NCBI GenBank assembly: GCA_017470985.1 | Contig: JAFUXA010000011.1 | Location: forward strand, 62,001-126,000 | DNA length: 64,000 bases | Direction of reading: 5' to 3' | DNA from: Lachnospiraceae bacterium | GTDB taxonomy: Bacteria > Bacillota > Clostridia > Lachnospirales > Lachnospiraceae | Shown here: positions 7,897 through 15,838 of the stretch, one piece after another | How the letters are laid out: each line of letters begins with the position of its first letter | Position numbering within the stretch: the first letter of the stretch is position 1 | Translations under genes and position numbers: made by a program | Notes under the pieces: generated by a model | What the model was told of the DNA's origin: nothing | The model's input: only the letters and a program-made list of their open reading frames with translations | Database searches by the model: none

Positions 7897-8892
7897 ATGA
7901 AGGTTAACATATATTATGGTGGACGCGGAGTTTTAGACGATCCAACACAGTATGTAATTCAGAAAATGGAGAAGGTTCTGACAGAGCTTCGTGTAGAAGT
8001 TCATAGATATAATATCTATGAGAATAAGAGCATGATTGCGACTCTGCCCCAGACCTTGAAGGATGTAGATGGAATTGTCTTGGCTACAACTGTAGAATGG
8101 CTTGGAATTGGCGGATATATGAACGAATTTCTAGATGCTATGTGGTTGTATGGAGATAAGGAGAGAATATCTCAGATATACATGCAACCGGTTGTTATGT
8201 CTACAACCTATGGTGAGAGGGAAGGACTTCTTACCTTGGAAAATGCCTGGGAGATACTGGGTGGATTGCCATGCGCCGGATTGTGTGGCTATGTAGATGA
8301 TTTGGTAGCCTTTGAGATGAACAAGGAATATGCTCATATTATTGAGAAGAAGGCTGAGAATCTATATAGAACCATTTCACAGAAGTCCAAGGGTCTGCCT
8401 ACAAGTAATCAGGCAGTAACCAGAACTGTGCTTAGAACTCAGCAGTTAGAACTTACACCACAGGAGAGTGAGCAGTTATCTCAATATGCTTCCGATGATA
8501 ATTATGTGAAGAAGCAGAAGCAGGATATAGAGGAATTGTCTTCTATGTACAGAGGTCTTATGGGGCGTGAAGTTGGAGATCAAAGTACTGAATATATCAT
8601 GGAACTGCAATCACATTTTATATCTCAAAAGGATTTCCATGGCAGATACTCTTTTATGATAACAGGTAAGAAGAAGCCACTTATACTGGATGTTAATAAT
8701 GATGAGATAGTATGTAAATATTCTCAGGAAGAGGATATAGATGTATATATCAAGATACCTGCAGAGATTATGACACAGTATGTCAATGGACAAATTACTA
8801 TCCAGAGAGCCTTTAGTGTAGGTGATATTACAGTTCGGGGTGATTTTAAGACTTTGAGAAAACTGGATGAGATGTTTTCTTTTACAGCATAG
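7897..8892 (+). CDS. Flavodoxin-like/NAD(P)H-reductase-fold protein fused to an SCP2-like domain
   Basis: 331 aa, soluble. The N-terminal part (about 1-165) has a flavoprotein-like alternating fold pattern (MKVNIYYGGRG, then DGIVLATTVEWLGIGGYMNEFLD and PVVMSTTYGEREG), consistent with the NADPH-dependent FMN reductase/flavodoxin superfamily. The C-terminal about 100 residues (YSFMITGKKKPLILDVNN, ISKIPAEI-like, VNGQITIQRAFSVGDITVRGDF) match an SCP2 sterol-binding-like domain. The middle (about 185-225) is helical. The substrate is unknown. It is flanked by its own promoter and the HIT gene. Domain calls come from pattern only. Confidence 0.68.
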   Translation: MKVNIYYGGRGVLDDPTQYVIQKMEKVLTELRVEVHRYNIYENKSMIATLPQTLKDVDGIVLATTVEWLGIGGYMNEFLDAMWLYGDKERISQIYMQPVVMSTTYGEREGLLTLENAWEILGGLPCAGLCGYVDDLVAFEMNKEYAHIIEKKAENLYRTISQKSKGLPTSNQAVTRTVLRTQQLELTPQESEQLSQYASDDNYVKKQKQDIEELSSMYRGLMGREVGDQSTEYIMELQSHFISQKDFHGRYSFMITGKKKPLILDVNNDEIVCKYSQEEDIDVYIKIPAEIMTQYVNGQITIQRAFSVGDITVRGDFKTLRKLDEMFSFTA

Positions 8893-8923
8893 TAGATAAT
8901 TAGAATAATAGGAGATGAAGAAA

Positions 8924-9334
8924 ATGAGAGACGATAATTGTATTTTCTGCAAAATTGCTAATGGAGATATTCCGGCAAGAACAATTTATGAGGATGATGA
9001 TTTCAGAATTATTATGGATGCAGCTCCTGCAACCAGAGGTCATAGCTTGATTTTACCAAAGAATCATTATGCAAACTTATTTGAGATGCCAGAGGAATTA
9101 GCTGCCAAGGTATTGCCACTTGCCAAGAAGGTGGGAGCAGATATGATTGAAAAGTTGGGCAGCGATGGAATGAATCTGGTGCAGAATAATGGAGAAGTTG
9201 CCGGGCAGACAGTTCATCATTTTCACTTACATCTTATTCCAAGATATGCAGATGGTTGTAAGACAGATGTTACATGGTCACATGCAGATCTTTCTGATGC
9301 AGAGTTGGATGATATCTGTAACTTATTGCAATAG
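8924..9334 (+). CDS. HIT family nucleotide hydrolase
   Basis: 136 aa. It carries the histidine triad HFHLHLI (His99, His101, His103), the family's phosphate-binding catalytic site, plus the usual N-terminal DNCIFCKIANGDIPA opening with a CxxC that often binds zinc together with downstream histidines. HIT hydrolases of this branch cleave AMP-linked substrates such as adenosine phosphoramidates. The ATG at 8924 is preferred because GGAG (8911-8914) lies 9 bases upstream; an ATG at 8915 sits directly on that site. It is 9 bases from the rhomboid gene and likely co-transcribed. Confidence 0.92.
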   Translation: MRDDNCIFCKIANGDIPARTIYEDDDFRIIMDAAPATRGHSLILPKNHYANLFEMPEELAAKVLPLAKKVGADMIEKLGSDGMNLVQNNGEVAGQTVHHFHLHLIPRYADGCKTDVTWSHADLSDAELDDICNLLQ

Positions 9335-9343
9335 TTAGGACAT

Positions 9344-10003
9344 ATGGATAGATTATTTACTTATTTTAAGAGAATACCAATTACCATATCTTTGGTTTTA
9401 ATCAATATTGTAATATTTATTATTTTGGAAATAGTTGGTGATACTCAGGACGGATTATTTATGCTTCAACATGGAGCAATGAATCCTACTGAAGTTCTAT
9501 ACAATCATCAATGGTATAGATTATTCTCTTCTATGTTTCTACATTTTGGCGGAGTACATCTACTTAATAATATGTTTCTGCTGGCAGTGCTGGGACAGTA
9601 TCTAGAGCCGACACTGGGCTATGTGAAATTTTTGGCTATATACTTGTTTTCAGGTTTAGGCGGCAGTTTTGCATCTATGATTTATATGCTGATGGTAGGA
9701 GATAATAATATATCAGCTGGAGCTTCCGGCGCTATATACGGCATAGTAGGTGGGCTTTTGATAGTTGTTTTGGCAAACAGAGGCAGATTTAGGGGCTTTA
9801 AAACCAGAAGTATTCTAATTATGTTGGCCTTGTCTCTATATGGAGGATTTACAGGAACTAGGACAGATAATGCGGCTCATATTGGTGGATTGATAGTTGG
9901 AATTATATTGACTTTTTTCCTCTATGGGATTAAAACTATAATTACACTAAGAAAATTGAGACAGTATGATTTAGAGAATGGATCTGAGTATATAGATAAT
10001 TAA
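9344..10003 (+). CDS. Rhomboid-family intramembrane serine protease
   Basis: 219 aa with six predicted membrane helices. The catalytic dyad is visible: Ser128 in GASGAIYG and His179 in the last-helix AAHIGG. The loop LFSSMFLHFGGVHLLNNM also matches the family. Rhomboids cleave membrane-spanning substrates within the bilayer; the substrate here is unknown. The gene begins 9 bases after the HIT gene and is followed 13 bases later by a tiny zinc-ribbon gene. Confidence 0.93.
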   Translation: MDRLFTYFKRIPITISLVLINIVIFIILEIVGDTQDGLFMLQHGAMNPTEVLYNHQWYRLFSSMFLHFGGVHLLNNMFLLAVLGQYLEPTLGYVKFLAIYLFSGLGGSFASMIYMLMVGDNNISAGASGAIYGIVGGLLIVVLANRGRFRGFKTRSILIMLALSLYGGFTGTRTDNAAHIGGLIVGIILTFFLYGIKTIITLRKLRQYDLENGSEYIDN

Positions 10004-10016
10004 TGAGGTTAATACT

Positions 10017-10169
10017 ATGGATAAAGATAATGTGCTGATAATGACATGCCCCTGCTGTGGCAAGAAGATTGAAATCAGCGAAGAAGAATTTGAGCGACGG
10101 ATACAACAGGTGGGACGCATGGTACCTATGTTTTGTACCAATGATTGTGCCATTAGATTCAGTAGCTAG
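10017..10169 (+). CDS. 50-residue zinc-ribbon-like protein
   Basis: MDKDNVLIMTCPCCGKKIEI followed by a helix and a second cysteine knuckle, MFCTNDCAIRF. The four main cysteines (TCPCCG near residues 11-14 and FCTNDC near 40-44) form a plausible single zinc-binding site. A GAGG at 10005-10008 precedes the ATG, and the gene ends just before a strong terminator, so it closes the HIT-rhomboid operon. I do not recognise a named family; small zinc ribbons of this type are often protein-interaction modules or quality-control adaptors. Confidence 0.65.
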   Translation: MDKDNVLIMTCPCCGKKIEISEEEFERRIQQVGRMVPMFCTNDCAIRFSS

Positions 10170-10183
10170 ATTATGTAGAATAT

Positions 10184-10218
10184 CCTCGGAAATGTGAATG
10201 GACATTTCCGGGGTTTTT
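10184..10218 (+). terminator. Rho-independent terminator
   Basis: A 12-bp stem (CCTCGGAAATGT pairing with ACATTTCCGGGG), 6-base loop, then TTTTT. It ends the operon that finishes with the zinc-ribbon gene. Confidence 0.88.
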
Positions 10219-10284
10219 ATTTTCTATAATACATATAATTATGATATAAAACTACCTGGAATGCGCCATTATAACAAGGGAGTA

Positions 10285-10293
10285 TGTTATAAT
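10285..10293 (+). promoter_or_regulatory. Extended -10 promoter element
   Basis: TGTTATAAT, an extended -10 (TGn then TATAAT at 10288-10293), 43 bases before the start of the HD-GYP gene. I see no good -35 hexamer. Confidence 0.5.
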
Positions 10294-10335
10294 TCAATGG
10301 TATGTAGGTAATAGTGAACACAAAAGAGGAAGATA

Positions 10336-11955
10336 ATGGGAAAGATATCAGAATGGGAAACCATGGATATAGTCTGTGAGGAGCTGGTTGATAATCTGGC
10401 TGCCACAGGAATAGATTTAATGGAGGCTCTGTCATCCAAATTGGATACAGAGACAGGACTTAGATATTGTGCAGATGATAAAAATTTCTATATAGAGACA
10501 ATTCATTCCTACATGGTGGATAATAAAATCAATGAGTTGGAGAGACAGTACCAATTAAAAGACTGGGGTGAATACAGAATAATTGTTCATTCCATTAAAG
10601 GTACATCCAGGACGATAGGTGCATTGGAACTGTCTCAGATGGCAGAGAAGCTTGAGATGGCTGCCAAGGAAGCGGATGAAGAATACATATTAGCGAATCA
10701 CGACGGCTTCATTGAGGCATATAATATAGAACTTGAGTTTATTCATGATACATTTCTGGCTGCTCAGAGAATAAATGATGAGGTAGATGATGAGGTTCTT
10801 GCTTCTCAGGGAGAGGTATTGAATTCGGCGCAGTATGTGGTGGATAGCTTAGAGACTCTAAATAATCAAGTACTTGGCACTTCCAGTGAAAATATTAGAG
10901 GGGCAGAAGTATTAGCCTCCATGAAAGCCAGTATAGGCATGGCCAATATTCTGGTTGTTGACGATACTTATATGTATCTGCAACTTATGAAGAAGATTTT
11001 ATCCGGCAAGCATAATGTGTATCTGGCAGAGTCTGCCAAGGTTGCTCTAGAGATGTTGGATTTGATCCATATTGATTTGATGCTTCTGGATGTACATATG
11101 CCGGATATTGATGGATTAGAGCTGCTGCGAATTATAAGAAATGATTCCAAGTATAATGACATTCCGGTTATTTTACTAACATCAGATGAGGACGAAGGGA
11201 CAGAGAGTACAGGTTTTGAGGAAGGTGCCATTGATTATATTAGGAAACCTTTCAACAATACAATTGCACTACAGAGAATTCATAGAGTATTGGAATTGTC
11301 ATATCTTCAGAAGAGTCTGGTACATGAAGTGGAGAAACAGACTCGCAAGGCAGAGAGCAGACGAATCAGAGTGGAGAAAATGTCTACCCAGATTATTGCC
11401 GCTCTTGCGGGAGCTGTGGATGCCAAGGACAGATATACCAACGGTCATTCCAGTCGTGTGGCTAAGTATTCCGTAATGATAGGTCGGAGAATGGGTTATG
11501 ATGAAGAGAGATTGAAGCAGCTAGAGTATGCGGCTTTGCTTCATGATGTGGGCAAAATAGGAATACCTGACAGCATAATCAAGAAAAGTTCCGGTCTGAC
11601 GGATCAGGAATATGAGATTGTAAAATCCCATCCCATTATTGGAGCTCAGATACTTAGCAAGATTACGGAGATTCCTAATATTGAAATAGGTGCCAAGTGG
11701 CATCATGAGAGATTTGATGGTCAAGGTTATCCGGATCATTTGCAGGGATATAATATTCCTGAGGTTGCGCGTATAATCGGTGTTGCTGATACCTATGATG
11801 CGATGGCTTCCAAGCGTAGTTACCGAGACACCCTGCCACAGAATATTGTGCGCCAGGAAATTGAGAAAGGTATTGGAACTCAGTTTGACCCGGTAATAGC
11901 CCGAATAATGCTTGATATAATTGATGAGGATACAGAATACAAATTGCAGGAGTAA
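10336..11955 (+). CDS. Hpt-REC-HD-GYP protein, predicted c-di-GMP phosphodiesterase
   Basis: 539 aa, soluble. Order of domains: an Hpt-like four-helix region with the phosphoryl-accepting His85 in VHSIKGTSRTIG; a receiver domain (about 203-320) with Asp209/Asp210, phospho-acceptor Asp252 in LLDVHMPDIDG and Lys304; then an HD-GYP domain with LLHDVGKIGIP (His403, Asp404) and DGQGYP (GYP at 464-466). HD-GYP domains hydrolyse c-di-GMP. A Hpt domain on the same chain as REC suggests a phosphorelay input, but no histidine kinase is encoded nearby. Start ATG at 10336 follows AGAGGAAG. Confidence 0.9.
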   Translation: MGKISEWETMDIVCEELVDNLAATGIDLMEALSSKLDTETGLRYCADDKNFYIETIHSYMVDNKINELERQYQLKDWGEYRIIVHSIKGTSRTIGALELSQMAEKLEMAAKEADEEYILANHDGFIEAYNIELEFIHDTFLAAQRINDEVDDEVLASQGEVLNSAQYVVDSLETLNNQVLGTSSENIRGAEVLASMKASIGMANILVVDDTYMYLQLMKKILSGKHNVYLAESAKVALEMLDLIHIDLMLLDVHMPDIDGLELLRIIRNDSKYNDIPVILLTSDEDEGTESTGFEEGAIDYIRKPFNNTIALQRIHRVLELSYLQKSLVHEVEKQTRKAESRRIRVEKMSTQIIAALAGAVDAKDRYTNGHSSRVAKYSVMIGRRMGYDEERLKQLEYAALLHDVGKIGIPDSIIKKSSGLTDQEYEIVKSHPIIGAQILSKITEIPNIEIGAKWHHERFDGQGYPDHLQGYNIPEVARIIGVADTYDAMASKRSYRDTLPQNIVRQEIEKGIGTQFDPVIARIMLDIIDEDTEYKLQE

Positions 11956-11986
11956 TCAGGTGGTTTGGTGAATGAGGAAGTAGATT

Positions 11987-12694
11987 ATGAGAGTGAGATT
12001 AATAACACAGGCAGTGATTATAATGATCTATATGGTTGAGCTGGCAGGTCTCATATTTGTCACACAACCTCAGTATAAGAAGAAGTATTATGTGCCTGTG
12101 AAAATGTTATGCAGCTTATCTTTTGTTGGTGCAGCTATAATATTTGGCATAGTAAGCGGACATGTAAATTATATGGCATATCTCATGGCACCTCTGGTAG
12201 TGTGTGCCCTGGGGGATTTGTTCATGGGTATGTATCAGGTGGGCTCTCGCAAGAGGCAGCTGGTGCTGGGAATTATATTTTTTTTGATGGCACATGTGGG
12301 ATTGATTTATACATTATTTCAACTTGATGGTAGATTGGGTGTAGTTAATTTCCTTTTGCCGGTATTGATGGTGATAATATTTCTCATAGTGAAGAAGAAA
12401 TGTCATATTCATATGGGGCGACTGACTTATTTGGCTTGCGTATATTGCGGATTTCTGTCATTTATGCTGGCCAAGGCAACAAGCTATATGGTATTTAATT
12501 TCAGCCTGGCAGGAGCCTGGATTGGTATAGCAGGAATATTATTTTTCGCTTCGGATTTCAGCATTATCTTCTTATATTTCTACAAATACAAGAATAAAAC
12601 AAATCGGCAGAAGGTGCATACATTCAATCTTCTTACCTATTATATGGCGGTAATGGCATTTGATATTAGTATCTTGTATATGGTGATGGTATAG
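11987..12694 (+). CDS. YhhN-family (lysoplasmalogenase-like) integral membrane protein
   Basis: 235 aa with about eight hydrophobic helices. The segment LVVCALGDLFMGMY, followed by a basic turn and LGIIFFLMAHVGLIYTL, matches the YhhN family pattern, as does FASDFSIIFLYF near the C terminus. Some members hydrolyse lysoplasmalogens; many are uncharacterised, and plasmalogen lipids are known in anaerobic Clostridia, which fits the likely host. It starts 31 bases after the HD-GYP gene. Function is inferred by family only. Confidence 0.72.
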   Translation: MRVRLITQAVIIMIYMVELAGLIFVTQPQYKKKYYVPVKMLCSLSFVGAAIIFGIVSGHVNYMAYLMAPLVVCALGDLFMGMYQVGSRKRQLVLGIIFFLMAHVGLIYTLFQLDGRLGVVNFLLPVLMVIIFLIVKKKCHIHMGRLTYLACVYCGFLSFMLAKATSYMVFNFSLAGAWIGIAGILFFASDFSIIFLYFYKYKNKTNRQKVHTFNLLTYYMAVMAFDISILYMVMV

Positions 12695-12724
12695 ATAATA
12701 ATAAATAATAAATAAATAATAAAT

Positions 12725-12774
12725 AAGCACATCCTGGAGTCGGAATAAGCCGATTCAATGGGATGTGCTTTTTT
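12725..12774. terminator. Terminator between converging genes
   Basis: Outer stem AAGCACATCC with GGATGTGCTT, extended by an inner GAGTCGG/CCGATTC pairing, followed by a T run on the plus strand (12769-12774). The A-rich left flank gives a weaker T run on the minus strand, so it may serve thiT as well. Confidence 0.85.
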
Positions 12775-12797
12775 AATAAAGAGGATATCTGTATTTT

Positions 12798-13394
12798 TTA
12801 ATTTTCTGAAGTGGCTGGTTCTACTTTAGTATCCTGAGATATGAGAATCTTTGGTGCAACAGCTGCAATAATTCCCATTGCAACAGCTGCAATAATTGTA
12901 TCTACAAGCATGTAAGAACCATTGTAGATGAGACTGTACAAAGCTACATTCATTCCTTCTGGTGCATAGCTTCCCCAGAGTACGATACCTGAGATGAAGC
13001 TGCATAGGAAGCGAAGTGCTCCAACAACAACAGAACCACATACAGCGCCTACAATCTTGTTCTTCTTGTAGCCAAATGCGAATACAATACCAAGTCCCAA
13101 TGCAGAGAAGGCCAGGAGGTAATCCAAGAGGATACATCCAATCTGAGCCAATAATGTAGCGCAGTACATTACATTTGAGAATCCTATAATCATCTGTAAG
13201 AGACCATGTACAAATCCTGTGAATACTCCCCACTTAGGGCCGTTTCTAAATCCCATTACTACAAGTGGAATCATTTCCAAAGTAATTGATCCACCGAATG
13301 GCATTTCTCCGAATTTGAGAAATGATAATACTGTGGCAAGGGCAATAAGCATAGCTCCCTCTACCATAATTCGTGTTTTTGACGAAGTGTTCAT
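12798..13394 (-). CDS. thiT: Thiamine transporter ThiT (ECF S component)
   Basis: Substrate-binding membrane subunit of an energy-coupling-factor transporter that imports thiamine. 198 aa with about six helices. The segment SGIVLWGSYAPEG followed by YSLIYNGSYM is characteristic of ThiT and contributes thiamine-binding aromatic residues in characterised members. The assignment is strongly supported by a TPP riboswitch directly upstream. The shared ECF module (EcfA/A'/T) is not in this window. AAAGGAGA precedes the ATG. Confidence 0.94.
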   Translation of the reverse strand: MNTSSKTRIMVEGAMLIALATVLSFLKFGEMPFGGSITLEMIPLVVMGFRNGPKWGVFTGFVHGLLQMIIGFSNVMYCATLLAQIGCILLDYLLAFSALGLGIVFAFGYKKNKIVGAVCGSVVVGALRFLCSFISGIVLWGSYAPEGMNVALYSLIYNGSYMLVDTIIAAVAMGIIAAVAPKILISQDTKVEPATSEN

Positions 13395-13403
13395 AATAAA
13401 AAA

Positions 13404-13431
13404 TCTCCTTTCATGAACACATGCCAGGAGA
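13404..13431 (-). promoter_or_regulatory. Possible Shine-Dalgarno-sequestering hairpin of thiT
   Basis: In the mRNA, UCUCCU (13431-13426) can pair with the thiT ribosome binding site AGGAGA (13409-13404) across a 16-base loop. It lies between the TPP aptamer and the start codon, so it could be the translational expression platform of the riboswitch. Confidence 0.5.
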
Positions 13432-13526
13432 AAAAATATTTAGCTTCCTTCCGCCGGTATTATCCGGTTCAAGTGTTGAGGGTCGATGGTTATATACATC
13501 TCTCAGCAATTGCGCCCCTAGCATGT
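13419..13526 (-). promoter_or_regulatory. TPP (THI-box) riboswitch upstream of thiT
   Basis: Read on the minus strand this shows the conserved thi-box blocks in order: AGGGGCGC, GCTGAGA, ACCCTC, then GAACCGGATAATACCGG and CGGAAGGAAG. An outer 8-bp helix (ACATGCTA with TGGCATGT, one G-U pair) closes the element. Thiamine pyrophosphate binding should lower expression of the downstream transporter. Confidence 0.93.
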
Positions 13527-13554
13527 AATATTAAGTTGTCAATCAACGCTCATA

Positions 13555-13583
13555 ATTATAAGCATTTATAAAAAACCAGTCAA
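13555..13583 (-). promoter_or_regulatory. thiT promoter
   Basis: On the minus strand: TTGACT (13583-13578), 17-base spacer, TATAAT (13560-13555). It places the transcript start just before the TPP aptamer. The -35 hexamer lies inside the terminator hairpin of the upstream gene. Confidence 0.75.
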
Positions 13584-13623
13584 GATGATTGACGGATTCT
13601 GTATCAAATCATCTTGACCGGTT
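13574..13623 (-). terminator. Terminator of the LTA-synthase-like gene
   Basis: A 17-bp near-perfect stem (AACCGGTCAAGATGATT with AATCATCTTGACTGGTT on the minus strand), 16-base loop, then TTTT. It begins 7 bases beyond the end of the gene. Confidence 0.85.
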
Positions 13624-13629
13624 AGTAAA

Positions 13630-15717
13630 TCATTGTTCTTCTGTTTCTGCATCTTCCAATGGAGTAGAAGGAATATTTACATCATCCGTTTTCTCTACTA
13701 TGACATCTCCGTTTTCATCCAGGTTTTGCAGATATATTTTGCAGCTGTTAGACTGCCTGAATATTGTATTGCTTGAACCTAGCTGACATACGGTTATGGT
13801 ATCGCCATTTTTGATGTCATCCAAACTGATGGACAGGCATTGACCACTATGATATGTGGTATCTACTTTGGAGCCGTTTACATATACGCTACTCCAGTTG
13901 GTGAAATTCTCACCGTAGATGTGCAGGTTATTATTGAATGCGTAGGCTCGATTAATAACCACATCTGCAATACCCATCTCTAAATTGGTGGCAGGATATA
14001 AGTCCTTACCATTATAGGCATATCTCTTGCCATACAACAGGTCGTACTGGAGCATCTCCAGGTCGTTCATATATACATGAGTGCCTGCCTTGGTATTCTT
14101 CTTCATCATGGCCTGATTGTAATTAGTCATGGTTCCCTGATGTATGCCCAGACGATCGAAGTATTCAGCCACCAACTGATAACTTGTGAGATCCTTGTCC
14201 TCCTTTGGCATGTCGAAGTTATTCCAGGTGATATATTTGGTCTGATAGAGATCACCGGTGGCCACCTCGTCTTCTGTTAGGCCCATAGTTGGCAAATGAT
14301 CACCGAACATAATAACCAAAGTGTCTTCCCCGGTGGCATCTATTGCATCAATAAATTCCTTCAGGAATTTATCCTCGTCATGAAGACGGTTTACATAATA
14401 ATTCCAGCTGTTATTCTGAGCTTCTGTCTTGCCATTTGCAGTAGTAGTAATGGCATTGTCATCCTCATATTTTGTAGTCGGATAATCTCCATGGGTCTGA
14501 ACTGTAATAGTGTATATGAAATCAGAAGATTCAGTTGATTCCATAGCATTTACTGTAGCATCCACCAGTATTTCATCAGTAGGCCAAGATCCCATAGGTG
14601 TGTAATCTGTTATATCAAGCATTTCCTTGCTTTGGAAAGTGTCAAAGCCCATTTTGGAAAATGCATTGGCACGGCTGTAGAAATTGCCGCCATTGTTATG
14701 TACTACATGGCTTGAGTAACCTAAGTGCCTTAAATCGCTGGCAAAACTCTCCAAACTAGGGCATGAATTCTGCTTCAAAATAGTCTTCTGAGGATATTCT
14801 CCAGGACCGAAGAAGGAGCAGGACATGCCGGTTAGAACTTCGAATTCAGTATTACATGTACCAGCACCAACAACAGGAACCGTCAGATGTCCTGTGGAGT
14901 AATTCTTCTCTAAATAGTGGAAGTAAGGGATTGGATCTTCGGAAGTCTCCAGGAAATTACATTCTGAAACATCGAAGTAAGATTCTAACAGTACAACCAC
15001 AATATTTGGAGCATCTTTGGTATCAATGGTATTAGGTCCCTGATTTGTTTCCTCTACAATTTTATCTACATTTTCATCTGAGTACATAAATGGGGCTTTC
15101 ATACCTCTGTCAAATATGCTTGTGGCGAAGCCGTATATGTATCCATTGTCTCTATAACCCTGTGCCAGATTGCCGAAGTATGATGAGATGACACCGGTCT
15201 GTTGTAAAGTGTCTGTCACAACAGGTACGCTGGCAAATGAAACTACAATAAGTAAAATCTTGCACCAATATGGGAATCTTGGTTCCAAAGCCTTGCCCTT
15301 GATAAATAGTAGAATCATCAATACGGTATATCCGCCGATGGCTCCTGCTGACAGCAGAAACTGCTTGAAACTAAAGTAATTGGTGTTTTGCATTGTAAGC
15401 AAATCAGTTACCATAGATAAATCTGTAAAGCCGAAAGGTGTAACACGATTGATAAGTACAATGCAGTTTACAATTCCCAACGTTACAAATACAGCACTGA
15501 TAACCATTCGCATGAAAGTCTGTTTCCTGGTTATGTAACATAAGGTGTAGCACACGAAAATCAAAAATGAGTTATACAGATATGCTCCAGTGTGATCTAC
15601 AACAAATGAACATGCTCCAAGAAATGAGTGACGACTGAGCCACTCTAATACAAAGCACATAATAAGTGAAAGTGGTATATGTGCCAATAAAGAGTTTCTA
15701 TTTAAAAAGTTCTTCAT
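13630..15717 (-). CDS. LTA synthase family protein (membrane sulfatase-fold phosphoglycerol transferase)
   Basis: 695 aa. N-terminal membrane domain with about five helices (to about residue 170), then an extracellular sulfatase-fold domain: LLESYFD (Glu245, metal ligand position), VGAGTCNTEFEVLTG with Thr287 in the nucleophile position, and FGDHLP near residue 455. This matches enzymes that build or decorate lipoteichoic-acid-type polymers from phosphatidylglycerol. After the catalytic domain comes an extra region (about 585-650, VINRAYAFNNNLHIYGENF and SVYVNGSKV) that resembles an IPT/TIG-like Ig fold, and an acidic tail. Divergent from the gene at 15839. The exact polymer is not determinable from sequence. 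Confidence 0.86.
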   Translation of the reverse strand: MKNFLNRNSLLAHIPLSLIMCFVLEWLSRHSFLGACSFVVDHTGAYLYNSFLIFVCYTLCYITRKQTFMRMVISAVFVTLGIVNCIVLINRVTPFGFTDLSMVTDLLTMQNTNYFSFKQFLLSAGAIGGYTVLMILLFIKGKALEPRFPYWCKILLIVVSFASVPVVTDTLQQTGVISSYFGNLAQGYRDNGYIYGFATSIFDRGMKAPFMYSDENVDKIVEETNQGPNTIDTKDAPNIVVVLLESYFDVSECNFLETSEDPIPYFHYLEKNYSTGHLTVPVVGAGTCNTEFEVLTGMSCSFFGPGEYPQKTILKQNSCPSLESFASDLRHLGYSSHVVHNNGGNFYSRANAFSKMGFDTFQSKEMLDITDYTPMGSWPTDEILVDATVNAMESTESSDFIYTITVQTHGDYPTTKYEDDNAITTTANGKTEAQNNSWNYYVNRLHDEDKFLKEFIDAIDATGEDTLVIMFGDHLPTMGLTEDEVATGDLYQTKYITWNNFDMPKEDKDLTSYQLVAEYFDRLGIHQGTMTNYNQAMMKKNTKAGTHVYMNDLEMLQYDLLYGKRYAYNGKDLYPATNLEMGIADVVINRAYAFNNNLHIYGENFTNWSSVYVNGSKVDTTYHSGQCLSISLDDIKNGDTITVCQLGSSNTIFRQSNSCKIYLQNLDENGDVIVEKTDDVNIPSTPLEDAETEEQ

Positions 15718-15838
15718 GTTTCCTCCTTAAAATAAGGACAATATCTATAATTAGTGATAAAATGTTTTCATGTTTAGCGTTTGCAATTATACCATTTTAA
15801 AAATGCAGATGCAATAAATGAGGATTTTAGGAGAACAC

